Below, one piece after another: positions 47,791 to 60,663 of a DNA stretch of 64,000 bases. The stretch is taken from assembly GCA_963920525.1 (NCBI GenBank), contig OY986439.1:24360319-24424318 (forward strand), given 5' to 3'. Below the pieces are notes generated by a model. It worked only from the letters and a program-made list of their open reading frames with translations, was not told the origin of the DNA and ran no database searches. The position numbers were made by a program, and so were the translations under genes. This stretch comes from Dichetophora obliterata. Taxonomy: Eukaryota > Arthropoda > Insecta > Diptera > Sciomyzidae. Position 1 is the first letter of the stretch. Each line of letters opens with the position of its first letter.

Positions 47791-48554
47791 AAATCAACAT
47801 TTTATGACACAAAAAATAATAGGTATCATACAAAATTAATTTTGTACTAAATACTATCAGTGTTAATTAACTTATTAATTGCTTATACCACATTTATTTT
47901 TAAATTTATATTTGGCTTCCATTTAAATTTGGATGAGGGTGTTGAAGAAACGAAAGAAACTGCTGGCAATCCATATTAAAATTTATCCGTATGGATAGCT
48001 CTGCTTTAACTAAACTTGTGTTCAGTTTGTTTCTGTCATTTCTCCATACCAACTTCATTATAGAGAACAACCGTTCAACAAAAGCATTGCTTACAGGTAC
48101 GCTTAAAACTTTTATAACAAGTTGTGTGTGTTATTTCAAAATATTTATTTGTTTCTAAAATATGCACCCAAAAATCGCTTAAGGATAAGTCAGTATCCCT
48201 TAATGTTGGCAAAACATTATTGATGACGTTAACTTCATCAAAAATTTTGTCAACATCTAAATCAAAATTAATTAGTTTAGAGACTTCTAATACACGTTCA
48301 AGTGTAAGCTCGTGTTTTCTTATGTTTAAATACCCTAGAACTTTTATTGGGGCTTCCTCAAAATCGTAAAATTTGTTTAAATTCACCAAGCTTCTTTGGT
48401 AAGCTTCAATAATTTCACTTAGAAAATCTTTTTGCTGGAATGGTTTAAAATCTTTTAAGTGCATACGAACTTAAGATCAAAAAAGCTTTTCCTTCAGTCT
48501 AGACTCTCATTTATTCTCTAAATCTAACATCACATCATGTAGTTCTGAAGACGT

Positions 48555-49572
48555 TAATGTTAATGTTAATGTTGTGTGGTGGAGATGCGTACTGCGACCT
48601 AAATGAGATCTATTGTACCTCCTTCTCAAAGCTCCGCTGGGTTTGCGGATTACAGAATTTCATCCAGCCCTATTTCTCTAATGAATTTGAGAATATTCTT
48701 AGGTTCAAGGGATGAAACCTGCTCTAGACTCAGCTCATAATTCCCCAGTGCTAGTTTACGTCTGCGAGCCACGGCGTCGCAGTTTGTAAGTAGGTGTATT
48801 GGAGTCTCCTCTGCTTCTTCACAGAAACGGCAGTTACTATCGGTCTCTATGCCCAATTTCATCAGGTGGTATTTGAGTTTACAGTGTCCTGTAAGGAACC
48901 CCGTTAGAATCCTAAGATTCGGTTTGCCTAAGCTTATGCACAATTTTGCTCTCCGAGTGTTAAAATCTCTGAGGAGCAATTTGGATTGTCTTAGCTTTGG
49001 GAGGCTTTTCCAAAGGTTTGAACGTTTATGCCTCTCCTCCCTTCTTAGTTCTTCTTTTATAGAATGTGTGCCCAATCCGCAGAATGGTTCTGGTCCTATA
49101 AATTTTGTGGCTGCACCCTGTCGCGCTAGACCATCGGCTTCTTCGTTACCCTGTATTCCTTTGTGTCCTGGGACCCAAAGTATAGTAACAGTGTTATTCT
49201 TGCCTAGTTCGTTGAGTTTTGTTAGGCATTCCCATGTTATTCTCGATGATATCTCATAGGAAACTAATGCTTTGATTGCTGCTTGGCTGTCTGACATCAC
49301 AACTATATCCTGACCTTTGTATTTACGGTCCAGATTGAATTGTGCACACAGCTGTATTGCTAGGATTTCCGCTTGGAAGATACTGGGTGTTGTCCCCATA
49401 GGTTCAAAGTGCTTGGTTCTTGGCCCGTACACCCCTGCGCCTATACCTTCCAATGTCTTGGACCCATCTGTATACCAAGCTATACTGTGTGGTTTCTTGA
49501 CTTGCGATATCATCTCGCTGTCCCACTCTTTCTTGGTACTAAGCTTAATACCGAAGTGTTTTTCGAAGTTAT
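48555..49572 (-). mobile_element. 5'-truncated LINE with RNase H inserted in the hAT element
   Basis: Flanked by a perfect 12-bp duplication, ttctgaagacgt (48543-48554 and 49573-49584), taken from the hAT gene. The minus-strand 3' end is a short cattaa repeat (48555-48575), a microsatellite-like tail. Different family from the LINE at 2490. Confidence 0.92.
48650..49572 (-). pseudogene. LINE RNase H domain and C-terminal Cys/His region, truncated but open
   Basis: The minus-strand frame is open from the truncation point at 49572 to the stop at 48650. RNase H landmarks are WYTDGSK near 49475, VVMSDSQAAIKAL near 49290 and WVPGHKGIQGNEEAD near 49165. The C-terminal part has TGFLTGHCKLKYHLMKLG and a zinc-knuckle-like C-x2-C...H...C cluster (CRFCEEAEETPIHLLTNC). 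RNase H would degrade the RNA strand during element copying. Endonuclease and reverse transcriptase are missing through 5' truncation, so it cannot act alone. Lack of internal stops suggests recent insertion. Confidence 0.85.
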
Positions 49573-50911
49573 TTCTGAAGACGTAAGATCAGCTTTTTGC
49601 AAAAGTAAAATTGTTTCGCTCATCACATTTAAAAAATGTAAAATAAAATAAAGAAAAGAATAAGCTTTAATTGCAGGTCAAGTAGATATTATTTTATCAA
49701 CAATGTTCCAACACGTTAGCTAAGCTTAAAGAAAGCCAACGTGTTGGAACATTTTTTACCATGTGTGAAAACTCCAGATCGAAAAAGTCGAAACATGCTT
49801 TTAACTCTCTAAGATTTACCGTACTTGAAGAAAATTTGTTTTTTTCTTTAAGCTTTTGATAAACCGAATTATATTTGCCGTAATTGACGTTTGCGTTGTC
49901 CGCAGAAAATGAAGTCATATTAGAAATATATAAACTAAGATCTGTAACACAATGCGTAATTTTATCAATTATAGCTTGAGCCGACTCATAGCCATCCGAA
50001 TTATTTGTAATTATTTTGTAACCCGTGACTTGGAAAAAATACATTAAAATAACAGGAAAGAGTTTTGTATTTCCTCTATTTGAGGCATCGCTTGATAGAG
50101 AAAAGAACACAGGTGGCTCACCAGTAGGGTTCAAGTCGTTCAGTACTAATTCAATTGATTTCGGCCCGGGACATTTTCAGCAATGCTAGAGGCTTTGGTT
50201 CGGCCGTAGCATATTAAATTAGATAACGCGCTATCACGAAATATTTTGCTGTTGAGTTTGATGCCACAGTCCGTACTAGCGTAGCTGTGTTGATGTTTGA
50301 TTGAATGGTAAACCACTGCTAGCTCTACAATCGCAGATTTATTTTCTTCGCAAGAAAACTCTTTTGGTATAAACTGTGTAATCAATGAACTTTATTTGGA
50401 CGCACTTATCTTAGAATTGTGGCCTGCAGATCTAAAGTACTTGTCTACTGCTTTTTTGCCGTCATGTTTAACAACAAATGTGACACAACACAACTTGCAT
50501 TTTCCCGTGAACTCTTTTTCTTTCAGCAACCAATCTTTGTAGCTTGGTATCGAGAGCCAATCGTTGTAAAAAGATGTTAAGTTATGTTTCCTCTTGCGAC
50601 TAGATTGCATTATGTTGAGCTCTAAAATAGTTTTGTATCAGTTAATACACAAAACACAAATTATTTACCGAACTTACATAAATGCATAATAAATACATGC
50701 AGAACTCAAAACAAAAAGAAAAACACAAACGAGTTCGTCAAGTTACTAAAAGAAAAGTTACGACGTTCCTTCAAAAACGAAGTTCAAGAAATAGAAAGAA
50801 CGTCAAAGTTAAGTTAGCGTTCATTAAGACAAATGGTTTAAACATTGATATCGGCCCTCAGGCCCGAAGTCTCCGGGCGAAAAGGTATGTGTTGGCAACG
50901 CTGGTTCCAAC

Positions 50912-52180
50912 CTGACCTAAAGCTCAGTAAACGATTTTAAATTATCACACAACTAGAATATGTATTTAAAATCAAGAATGATTTAGACTGTTTGGAAATT
51001 GTCTTAAATCAATTCAGGGAATTGATTAAGTAATTCAGGGAATGTTTACTCATATCATTACGTATCATATCATTACGTATCATATCATTATCATGTATCA
51101 TTACGAGAACTGTCTCTACAAGACTACGACCTCTTATCGACCATGTTCAATCAGCGTTAATTTTTTTGGAATTAAAATGTGTTAAGATTAATCTCAAAGA
51201 ACGCTGAAATTAAAGAATATAACATTGAGAAGCTCAGAAATATTGACAATGCTGCAACAATCATCAATTGTTAGCCTCATCCGCCAATGCAAGTGGTTTA
51301 AGCCCAAAGTTATATCTATGCAAGGGTGCATAAGTTATTTTGAGACAAAATCTTCTTACTTCAGCTGGTCTGTGCAATGGCAGCGTCGGTGAAGTTGTTG
51401 AAATTGTTTTTAACCATTGCGAAAGTGCCGATTTATAGAAGCATTTGCTTTGTGCATTTTGGTCAAGTTTCCCAATTATTCTGGACCAAAATACAACAAC
51501 TCTAATGCATTACCTATTCCTCCTGTTGTAGAATCATTTAAAAAAGGATCAAACAATTTTACTCGCAAAATCCACTACAACTTGCTTATGCGATTAGTAT
51601 TATATAGTACCAATTTATGTAGCCAGCTTACGCATTTGCTAAGCAACTGCTACTCCTAGTTTATTTAAATTTTCATAATAATGTATAATCCGACATTTTT
51701 ATATCAGTTTATTACATATAAGGTTTTTTAATTTAACTGTGCTGGTATAAAAAGGTCACAACAACTACCTTTAGTCATCTCGCAAAAGTTTCTACTTCGA
51801 TCATATTTATTATAAACCTGTCCCAGAATGTAATGAATTGTCTATGAAAGGACTTTCCGGCTTGCTAGGACCATAATCCTAAACCATCACTATTAATCCT
51901 AAGATGTCCGACTGAACTTTTCGAGTCCCATTTTGATGACTTTGGGAAGTCGTCAATTTTTTTCTTGGCTCTGAGCGACGACATATTTTATGCCAAATAC
52001 CGCTGATATTTTCTAGACGTAACAAAACAAACTAAAAATAATTTGCATTACTTTCGTAAAACAAAACTTTTTTTTAGCTCTTTAGCCCCAAACACTTTGG
52101 CAAATCCAAATTCGCCACGGGCCTTATTTACAATTAAAGAATTTTATTATACATAAATTTTGTTTTATTAAAATATACTC
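50912..52180. other. intergenic AT-rich region, no gene seen
   Basis: A short tandem repeat of catatcattacgtat lies at 51053-51110. No coding or RNA feature is supported. Confidence 0.4.
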
Positions 52181-52183
52181 TTA

Positions 52184-53051
52184 CAGCCCTATTCTGGTTG
52201 TTAGCTTAACAAGAAATAGTTAAGGAGCTCTTGTTAAGCTGATTGTTATGTTATGTAAATGTTGGTATTCTTAAAAATCATTAACAACATAAAAGCTTAA
52301 AAAGCTTTTAAAGTTAACCATGCATGGTGAAAATCGATATGCCTATTGAAAGAGGAGATGCGCTATATAAACCGATGCTTCGAGTGCAGCTTGTGACTTT
52401 GCAAAGCGCTTGAACAATTTGAAACGGCTGCTGAAAGATTTCATTATCAACACTTAAAATAAGTAAAAAATTCTTCCATTTTTCAGTTTAATGCATTTAA
52501 ACTCAATATTATATTAACATTTGTATTTTTTTGTTATTTTCACAACAATTTTCTATCTAAGCACATACATTTCATTTGTTGTTAAGACTCTTTCTGTTAT
52601 TAACAAAATTGTAAGATAAAGAGCTTTTAAGTTTGCAGCAGAACTCGAAAACTTAACAAATTGTTAATATTAACTATTTTGTTAATTGTTAATAATATAA
52701 ACCGATGCTTCGAGTGCAGCTTGTGACTTTGCAAAGCGCTTGAACAATTTGAAACGGCTGCTGAAAGATTTCATTATCAACACTTAAAATAAGTAAAAAA
52801 TTCTTCCATTTTTCAGTTTAATGCATTTAAACTCAATATTATATTAACATTTGTATTTTTTTGTTATTTTCACAACAATTTTCTATCTAAGCACATACAT
52901 TTCATTTGTTGTTAAGACTCTTTCTGTTATTAACAAAATTGTAAGAAAAAGAGCTTTTAAGTTTGCAGCAGAACTCGAAACCTTAACAAATTGTTAATAT
53001 TAACTATTTTGTTAATGTGGTGAGCTTAGTTAAGCTGCCAGAATAGGGCTG
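52184..53051. mobile_element. PIF/Harbinger-like non-autonomous element with internal duplication
   Basis: Inverted ends CAGCCCTATTCTGG (52184-52197) and complement (53038-53051) are flanked by TTA (52181-52183 and 53052-53054), the three-base target typical of PIF/Harbinger. Inside, about 330 bp (52365-52694) are duplicated in tandem almost without change (52695-53020). Internal attgttaa and agcttaac palindromic words are frequent. No transposase. Confidence 0.8.
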
Positions 53052-53054
53052 TTA

Positions 53055-55140
53055 ATATGTACTTAAAAAAACTGGCTTTCTTTACAAGCAAAATATTCTT
53101 TGTTAATTGATTGAGCGAAATAGCTTTAAGACTTGTTTTATTCTTTTTTTTTTCCTTGTTCTATCATATTGTTATTGGCATATTATTGAAGGGAATTTAA
53201 TATACAAAAACCCAAAATTAAAACATATTTTAAAAAAAGCTTACAACAGTACGCAAAAGACGGTTAAAGTTCAAAATTTTCAACAAAAAACTTAAAAAAC
53301 TTTAAACTTTAGACTAAAATATCTCAGAGAAGAAACATGACATGCAAATGGTTAATTCAGTACTGAATAGCTCATTTAATTGTCTGTCAGATGACATGAC
53401 AAATGATTGCTTTACTTGAAACAATTCAGTTTCCAGAGTAAAAAACTGGATCAGAGTCTAAAATATGCAAATAAATAAAGAACTATACAGAAAAACTGAG
53501 TATAGGCGTAGAATCAACGTAAAAAGTTCTTCTAGAAAAATATTTCAGGTCTCTGGATAAAAAACCGTGTAGATTAGTGTTACTATGATTATCATCTATC
53601 AGAGTCAAAAAAATGGGAATACGTAAAAATTTTTATATTTTTTATAGTTTTTGTAGTATTCTCATAGTTTTCCCATAATTTTGTAGTTTTCATAGTTTTC
53701 TTATAGTTTTCACATAATTTTCAAAGTTTTCTTCTAGTTTTCAAAATCTCCTAATAGATTTCCTCCATGACCTTATATTTTACCTGGAGTTTTGTACTAG
53801 CACTCGTCCAGATAGCACACTTTTTTCGTATCTCTCTAGACAGTGTGTCCAACATTTTGTTCGAAAGTTTTTTTGAGCATTCGTGTTTGTGAAAAGCATT
53901 TTCATATAAATTTTCAAGTGAATCGAAAAGGTGAGTATACACAAAATAATCAGCAATGATTAGGCTAGGGCCAAATTACGCGGTTTTACCGTGATCGCGG
54001 CACCACTCTCACGCTCTTTTTTCGCAAATGCGGCGAACTTTTATACCCATTTTTAGCTATATTTTCCTTATATTTGGAGACCAAAAAAATTTTGACCACC
54101 TCCGATTTTGCTCACACTTTCAGAATTTAGTCTGCTTATGAAATAAAAACACTAATTTGAGCAAAAATTTTTAAAGTTTTTGTGTTCAACACTCAAATTT
54201 GGTCCAAATAAAAGAAAAAGCGAAATTGCTTAACTTTTGAAAAATCATAGATTCAACAAGGCTAATTTGATTTTCAAGTTGAAGGTATTTTTAAAAAGAA
54301 AATAAAAATCAATTGTTAAAAAACTATAAATTTTTTTAAATGAAGTTCAAAAGTAAGTCATATATCAAAAATCTGAATAGCTCGAGACTTTAATCTGATT
54401 TCTAAAAACTGAGTATGCCACTAAGTTCTACGACCGAAAATTAAGTTAACGTGTTTCAGCGTTTTTTTGCATCTTTTCAAAAATTTAAAATTAACCTACA
54501 GTGTGGACAAAAAAAAACTTAACAAGACCATTTCTAGTACGTCCCAACTAATTGTGCCCCAAACTTAATCAAATGACGCGGAGTGTAGCTTGAATTCGAA
54601 GTGACAAGTCCCGCTCCTTCTACCCTACTTATTGCAGTCTCTTAACATATTGCTGCTCGTCGCTGGATGCCGCCTTGAAAGCTCTTTGAAACAAAAAGAA
54701 ATAAATAAAAACTACGAAGCACAAATGTTTCCTATAAATAAATTTTATTTGTACTAAAAATGCTAAATCCATGCAACTTGCTGCTGAAACAGAACTGTTA
54801 CAGTAATGTTATCCTTTCGCAACATGTGGATAGCAGTTTTCCAAAATTGCAAAACTGGCAACATTTGCAATCAAACCAAAAACGTTCCAGCGCCATGCGT
54901 GGGTAGAAGGGAAAGCTCTGCAAAAGCAACACGTGAGCTTTTCCTGACCTTAGCGCTTGTGAGGAAAAAAAAAGCCGGCCACGCAGCAATCATAGTCAAA
55001 TCGTAAGGTATGTGGAAATGTGTTGTGTTGTGCTGTGTTGTGCTACGTTGGGAAGCGTTGTTATCCGCACAAAATTCGCAACATTAAAGATGGTGCTTTA
55101 GTTCTGTGTGTCACATCGAGCGTAACGGTACAACGGCAGC
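53055..55140. other. intergenic AT-rich region, no gene seen
   Basis: A cryptic simple repeat of catagttttc-like words spans 53638-53750. No coding sequence is supported. The 3' part probably contains upstream regulatory or 5' UTR exon sequence of the receptor gene, but none can be delimited. Confidence 0.4.
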
Positions 55141-55151
55141 GCAAGAAATTA

Positions 55152-55174
55152 TGTGTGTGTGTGTGTGTGTGTGT
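55152..55174 (+). repeat. (TG)n microsatellite
   Basis: Uninterrupted TG dinucleotides, about 11 units, 0.7 kb before the receptor start codon. A looser tgtgttgtgctg repeat precedes it at 55019-55045. Confidence 0.9.
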
Positions 55175-55862
55175 TTGGAAGTAGTTCATTAATCAGACAT
55201 TTGTACAGCGAGGACTTGGAAAAGTTAGTGATATTTTTAAAATAAGCATCTGAAACAAAAAGTTGTTGATGGAGTGAGAAAAAATTTTAAGTAAGTAAAT
55301 TGTGAATAATAATTATTTTAATAAACAAACAAAAAATTATTTATTAAATGTGAACAGTGAAAAAAAATTAAAAAATATTATAATAAATTTTATCTCTTTA
55401 CGGAAAAATACGTAAAATTAGAAAAAAGATTTATCCATATTTTTAATCATAAAAACACTTTTAAACATAAAATCATAAACAAAAACAAAAAATTGTTGTT
55501 TTAAAAATGCCATAAGGTATTCAAAACCTAATGAAACTAATTATTTGATAAAATTTAAGTGAAAATAATTAAAAACAATTGAATCAAGAAAGTGTATTAC
55601 AAAACCAGAAAACACTAACACAAGAATATTATTATATAATAAAATAATACAATTTAAAACGAAATTTTTGTATAAAAAAGAAGGAAAAAACTATGTAATT
55701 AAATAAAAAAATATTAATGTCAGAGTTTTACTAAGCACTAAATTGAAACAAAGTTTGAACTATTTAAAAAGTTTGAATATTTTCACTAATAATAAAAAAA
55801 ATTGCCACACTTTCCACAAATTCCAAAATTCTTCGATACCGTCACACAGCTACACCACCAAA

Positions 55863-56442
55863 ATGTTTCCCAGTGATTTAAATGATTTCTTGACAATTAC
55901 CGACTATTCCGACCCTGCTGCTGCTTCCATTTTAACTCAATTGAACCGAAGTCTAAGCAATGTGAACTTTAAAAATGATGATAATTTTTTGACCCTCAAT
56001 AATATGCAAAACAACTATAACTACAACTACAATAACAACGAAAATAATAACAACAACAACCTCAACATCAACTCCAACAATAAAAACAACTATGAGGACT
56101 TTAACAATGGCAGTGACCATGTCTTTTTTATCACAAGCAATCAAAGCACAACCGCTGCGAATGTGACCAACACAATATCTCAAATACGTCCCGAGATTCC
56201 CATCTGGCTGATCCCTTGCTATAGCATATTGCTACTTGCTGCCATTGTTGGCAATTTACTAGTCATATCGACACTTGTGCAAAATCGTCGCATGCGTACC
56301 ATTACCAATTTGTTTCTGCTTAACCTGGCCATATCGGATATACTGTTGGGAGTACTCTGCATGCCAGTTACTCTGGTCGGAACACTGCTGCGACGTTTCA
56401 TATTTGGTGAATTTCTCTGCAAACTTATACAATTTTCACAGG
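55863..56442 (+). CDS. CCKLR: sulfakinin/cholecystokinin-like receptor, first coding exon
   Basis: Class A GPCR exon very similar to the Drosophila 17D sulfakinin receptors, which couple peptide binding at the plasma membrane to G proteins. The start is ATG 55863 in good context (ccaaaATG). The upstream in-frame sequence has no ATG. The extracellular N-terminus contains an Asn-rich tract (about residues 50-78) and NRS, NQS and NVT sequons. TM1 (about 118-142) carries IVGNLLV with the conserved Asn. TM2 (about 152-175) carries LNLAISD with the conserved Asp. The first extracellular loop ends FGEFLCK, with the Cys that pairs with the second loop. The exon ends CAG-G before gtgagt (phase 1) after QFSQ, at the start of TM3. 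TM3-TM7 must lie beyond the window. Paralogue identity (17D1 or 17D3 type) is not resolved. Confidence 0.88.
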
Positions 56443-58259
56443 GTGAGTGCACGATTTTATGAGAAAGATATTAAAATTCTGAAAACCATAACTAGAGAAA
56501 GTGCTATTTCATGTATCTTCACAGAGTAAATCAATTAGATGTTTTGATTGTTTTATAAAAAACAAAAAAATGATTTATATGTACGCTGAAATACTGGTTT
56601 CTCACATTTTTAAGATAATGTTAGTACTAAAAAATTCTTTATTTTTAAGAGCATTAAATACAGCAAAATTGGGAAATCTCCTGTTATAAATTTTATGGTA
56701 ATATATATTATGATGAAATTACGAAGTTATTCGTACGAGAAATTGAGGAATGTTACGGAATGATATCCCTATTAGACGAATATTATTCTTCGGAGCAACA
56801 GGTGGTAGGGGGCATTTTAGCCAATAACGCATGTAAACTTGGACGATATGCAAATTTATGTTTTGAAGTACTTAAACACAAGAGAAAACAAAGTAAAATA
56901 AGTTTAAAAACTAAATATTTTCTCAAAAGTTGGCTTAAAAAAATCGTTTTTCTGTCAAAGATGATCCAATTTGGATAATTTTTGATTTTTTCGTAAACTT
57001 TATAAGATTGCTAGCAGTCTTGTAACATTCAGATTTTAGAAAATTGCAGCGATCTGTTGAGGACAAAGCTTCAAAAGCGAAATTCTGAATAAAGTAAGCT
57101 AAATTTAGATCAAGCACTAATTTTTAAAAAAATCTGATGGCAAATTCTTGTTAAGAAAACGCTTTTACATTAGAATATCTTATGATCAAAAGTTTTTTTA
57201 TGACTAAAATTTTAATAGGAAACTCGATTTGAGACATTTATTTAATACTTCTTCAAATTCACGTTTTTTAACTGGCGTCCAACCATTTTGAGAAATTTCT
57301 GGATTTTTTTCGCGTCACGTGCTTATATTTACATCGAGGATTCAGAATCTAGCCTTGCACGGAGATTCTAGAATTTGCTTAGAAAATCAATGGAGCCCAA
57401 GACCCATCTATACACGTACCTCTTTATATATTTATTCATACGTTTTTTACGAAATAAATTTTTAAATAAATCGTTTAATAGATAGTATGTTTCCAAACTC
57501 GATTTTAGTAACTTGCATGCTGCTAGAACTTATGCATGTTGAAAAAAGAAATAAGTCAGTTGATATCTTTGTAGGGAACATTTTAAGAATAGCGACAACT
57601 CTTATTCTTATTTTAGATTTTTACCTCCTAGATCCAAATCTGATAAATTTCAGGCCGCTCGCAATTGATTTGTGAGTTATAGGCCTCCAAAACTCGAAAA
57701 AATAATCTAGAAATCTTGCTGGTTTTATTCATTTTAAAGAAAAAGAAAAAAAATAACGAGAAATTTTTGTATTCTAATTTGAAAAGAGGAGAGGAGCGAT
57801 TTTATTTAAGGATGAAAGGGATCTCACATTATTTATTTTACTAAATTACTAAGAATATTTCTTGAGAAAGAAATGTTTGAAATTTTTGAAACAGAAAAAA
57901 AAATTGGAAATTGTTTCGGGCATGATACAAGAAAGATATTTAACCCATCTTTGAAATAAATACAATTTTCGTATGTGTACAAGCGTGTGTCAACCGGCAT
58001 ATCATGAAAACAAAATCAGTACCAAAAATAGAATTATATGGGTTACATTTTCTTTACCTGCATTATAGACCCCTTTATGCCTTTCCCTACGTCCCCCTTG
58101 CACAAATTTTGCAGACGCCCTTGAAGATACAACTTATGTATATTTTTTCAAATCAAATATGGGCATTTCCACAGAAAAGTCAACCGTAACCAAAAAATTA
58201 AAACTTTTTAAAAACATACTGTTTTATGATATGAAATAAGAAAAACATTTTAATTTAAT

Positions 58260-58770
58260 TAATTTAACCAATTTCGGCATAAATTCATTAACAAAAGTAG
58301 TTTTTCTTTTTCGTAAATGTTTAGTAAATGTTTCGTAAGCTGGTTTGTTTCAGTAAAAATACAGTAAAGGCAAGGAAAAGAAAATATATTACATTTCTTT
58401 TTAATTACTAAATTTTATAATTGCTTAACTACCTTATTACTTTATTACCCAATTAAACTGCAATAGAAAAATACGTCCCGTGATAAACGTCGCATGGTAA
58501 GTTAAACTAATGCTTAAAATAAAAAAAAAGTATAGCAGTGAGAGGACTGCCGACCGAAGCGAAAACCTATATATAAATATTAGTATTCCCTGGAAGACGT
58601 TGTCCTGCCACGGACCGCCTTACTGCTATATAAGAATTTTCATGCTAATGGGTTTCGGACTATCCTACATGTAGGATGGATTTGACACGTCGGACGGACA
58701 TGTAGGATGTGCGAATGCTCATACTGCAGCCCGTCCTACATGTAGGATGAAAATCAAAAAGTTCTAAAAG
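58260..58770. repeat. dispersed repeat fragments in the receptor intron
   Basis: 58290-58350 is an inverted copy of the acatttacgaaaaagaaaaa block seen at 7600 and 40660. 58590-58625 matches the mini-me-like gacgttgtcctgccac end seen at 43376. 58647-58770 matches 2120-2245. Three fragments of families found elsewhere in the window. Confidence 0.6.
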
Positions 58771-59484
58771 TTCCGCTATGATCTTGTTCTTCTCTGTGCG
58801 TCCTTGTTTGTAGATTTCCTTGGTAATTGTTGTTGGCGCAGTTAGCTGAAAATTTTTTGTAGACGTTGTGAATTCTAATTGTGTAGCTACAGTCGGCATA
58901 TGAAATTAGAATTTTTTTGTTAAGAGCTTATACCAATTTACTAAATTTTTATATATTACTGAAACTATTTCTTTTAAGCAAAAGTGTTACCATATCAAAA
59001 ATACATATAATTAAAGTAATTTATTTAAATTATTTCATTATCGAATTAATATTGTATAAAAAATTAAAGCTTATATATATCTATTTATATCATAACACTA
59101 ACACAATATACATGTTCACCATATCTATATTGCGTTGTGTATTAAAAATAGAATATTCTTAAATTAAGAAATATCTATAGCATAAAAATTATACATAATT
59201 CATATAAGAAATTGATGCCAAACCGTTTAAAAAATAGAATGATTAGGATAAGCAGACTTTAGTTATCCAATTACTACTGAAAATATTAATTATTTTGCAG
59301 GTTTATTACGTAATTGTTATTATATAAATATACATAAATACTCTATAATTTCCTCAATGAGCTAAATTGTTCATGTATATTGAATATATATTTCCAATAC
59401 GGTAACACTTTTACTAAAAACAAATAGTTTACCAATATTATATATACTCTTTAATTCATATGTATAAACTGTTTTCTAAAATAG

Positions 59485-59890
59485 TTAGATGTTATATGCT
59501 GACTGTAGCTACAAATAAACATCTACAAAAAAAATTAAAGCTTACTGTACAACAATTACTACCAAACAAGTCTACAACAAGAACGCAGCGTTGCGCAGCG
59601 TTAGAGGGGATGAACCAAATTGAACAGCACTTTGCCTGCTATTTTTTTTTTGTTTGCCTGCTCTTATCTAAAATAAATCAGTTGTCATATGCCGACTGTA
59701 GCTACAAAAAAGTCTGAAAAAAGTCCAGCTAACTGTACAACAACAATTACATTTCCAATCCACATCAACAACGCAGTGAGAATGGAAAGGTTCACAGCGG
59801 TTGCGCAACGTTAGAGGGGATGAACGAATCGGTGTCAGAAAATAAACCGCATTTTACTTTCTATGTACTATGTTTTTTGTTTGCCTGGTA
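59485..59890 (+). repeat. two-unit tandem repeat, about 195 bp per unit
   Basis: Units at 59485-59682 and 59683-59890 share atatgc(t/c)gactgtagctac, actgtacaacaa, gttagaggggatgaac and ttttttgtttgcctg. Diverged and non-coding. Confidence 0.7.
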
Positions 59891-59934
59891 GCAAAATCTC
59901 AAGTGGTGGAATGGCAAAATTAGACAAGGTAGTA

Positions 59935-60099
59935 TTAGGGTGGAGAGCCGGTGACCGAAACTGTCAAAACGAAGTTGACATTTCACACAAAATCTGCAGC
60001 CAATGAGAATGCAATATGAAAGCAAAAATTGGCCAAAATACCAAAATGGCTGAGTGTGACAGTTATGGTCACTAAGAATGCGAACACATTCAGCCCTAA
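59935..60099. mobile_element. TA-flanked MITE A
   Basis: Ends ttagggt and agccctaa with interior complementarity (gtgaccgaaactgtca near 59951 against its complement near 60055-60072). TA lies on both sides. It abuts a second MITE that shares the same TA. Confidence 0.5.
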
Positions 60100-60101
60100 T
60101 A

Positions 60102-60263
60102 CCCCTTTTCCACACGGCAATTTTTCTTGCCAGCAAGTCGAAAATACAAAGGAAAGAAGAGCACAGCATCAAAGAAAGAACAGCACAGAAGAAAAACTTG
60201 CCAGTACAGACTTGCCTGTACCGCAGAATTGCCGGCAATAAAACTTTCCGTGTGGAAAAGGGG
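60102..60263. mobile_element. TA-flanked MITE B
   Basis: Inverted ends ccccttttccacacgg at 60102 and complement ending at 60263, flanked by TA at 60100-60101 and 60264-60265. About 160 bp, non-coding, Tc1/mariner-type by its target. Confidence 0.75.
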
Positions 60264-60663
60264 TATAACACTACCTTATCTAGTTGTACTATGAGTGGTG
60301 GCATCAAAAAAGACTTCACGGCCAGTCAAACAAAAACCAAATATCAAAAATTTTAAATTAATTTTATTTTAACCTAAAGCATCTCTACATATACATTGAA
60401 AAACAGTATCATTCAAAGTTTCGCAGCGGAGCAAAGGGAGGGAAAAAAACGATGCGTCAGCAGAGGAACTTATTGATGGTTGCTTGCTACATTTGCTGAG
60501 CGCTTTATAGTCAAGATCTAAGAGCGTCATTTAAAAAACTACTCGCTGTCTGTATTTGATGAAGAGAGTTACTCGCAAAATGACGATGACGATAACGCAA
60601 ACCAAAGATTTACCCTCTACCAAAATCGTTCAACGCGCCTAAAGAAGTTTTCACTTCAAAAAA

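Larger units (their letters stand above)
47900..50610 (-). pseudogene. hAT transposase with BED-type finger, broken
   Basis: The N-terminus (50610-50392) holds a zinc-finger-like stretch KCKLCCVTF...AGHNSK. The next pieces, 50385-50146 and 50134-49697, contain a PPVFFSLSSDASNRGN block with the first catalytic Asp region, FSADNANVNYG with the second, and VPTRWLSLS. The LINE insertion follows. C-terminal parts resume at 48464-48075 and continue degraded to about 47900, in the region where the hAT dimerisation domain is expected. Lesions include frame changes near 50390 and 50140 and several stops after 48075. Non-functional. Confidence 0.85.
47489..50903 (-). mobile_element. hAT element with perfect 8-bp duplication, carrying a LINE
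   Basis: Termini CAGGGTTGCCAAC (47489-47501) and the complement of CAGCGTTGCCAAC (50891-50903) differ at one position and are flanked by identical gttccaac octamers (47481-47488 and 50904-50911). The transposase reads on the minus strand and is split by a LINE (48555-49572). (aaat)n low complexity lies at 47760-47790. Confidence 0.9.

Noticed and set aside
52365..53020. Gene duplication
   Set aside because: The 330-bp repeated unit has no coding potential and lies wholly inside a PIF-like element.
55743..55862. Longer N-terminus of the receptor
   Set aside because: The frame is open upstream but contains no ATG. The first ATG in good context is 55863.
56501..58189. Small open stretches in the receptor intron as genes
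   Set aside because: Short, AT-driven, no start context, no domains and no splice partners.
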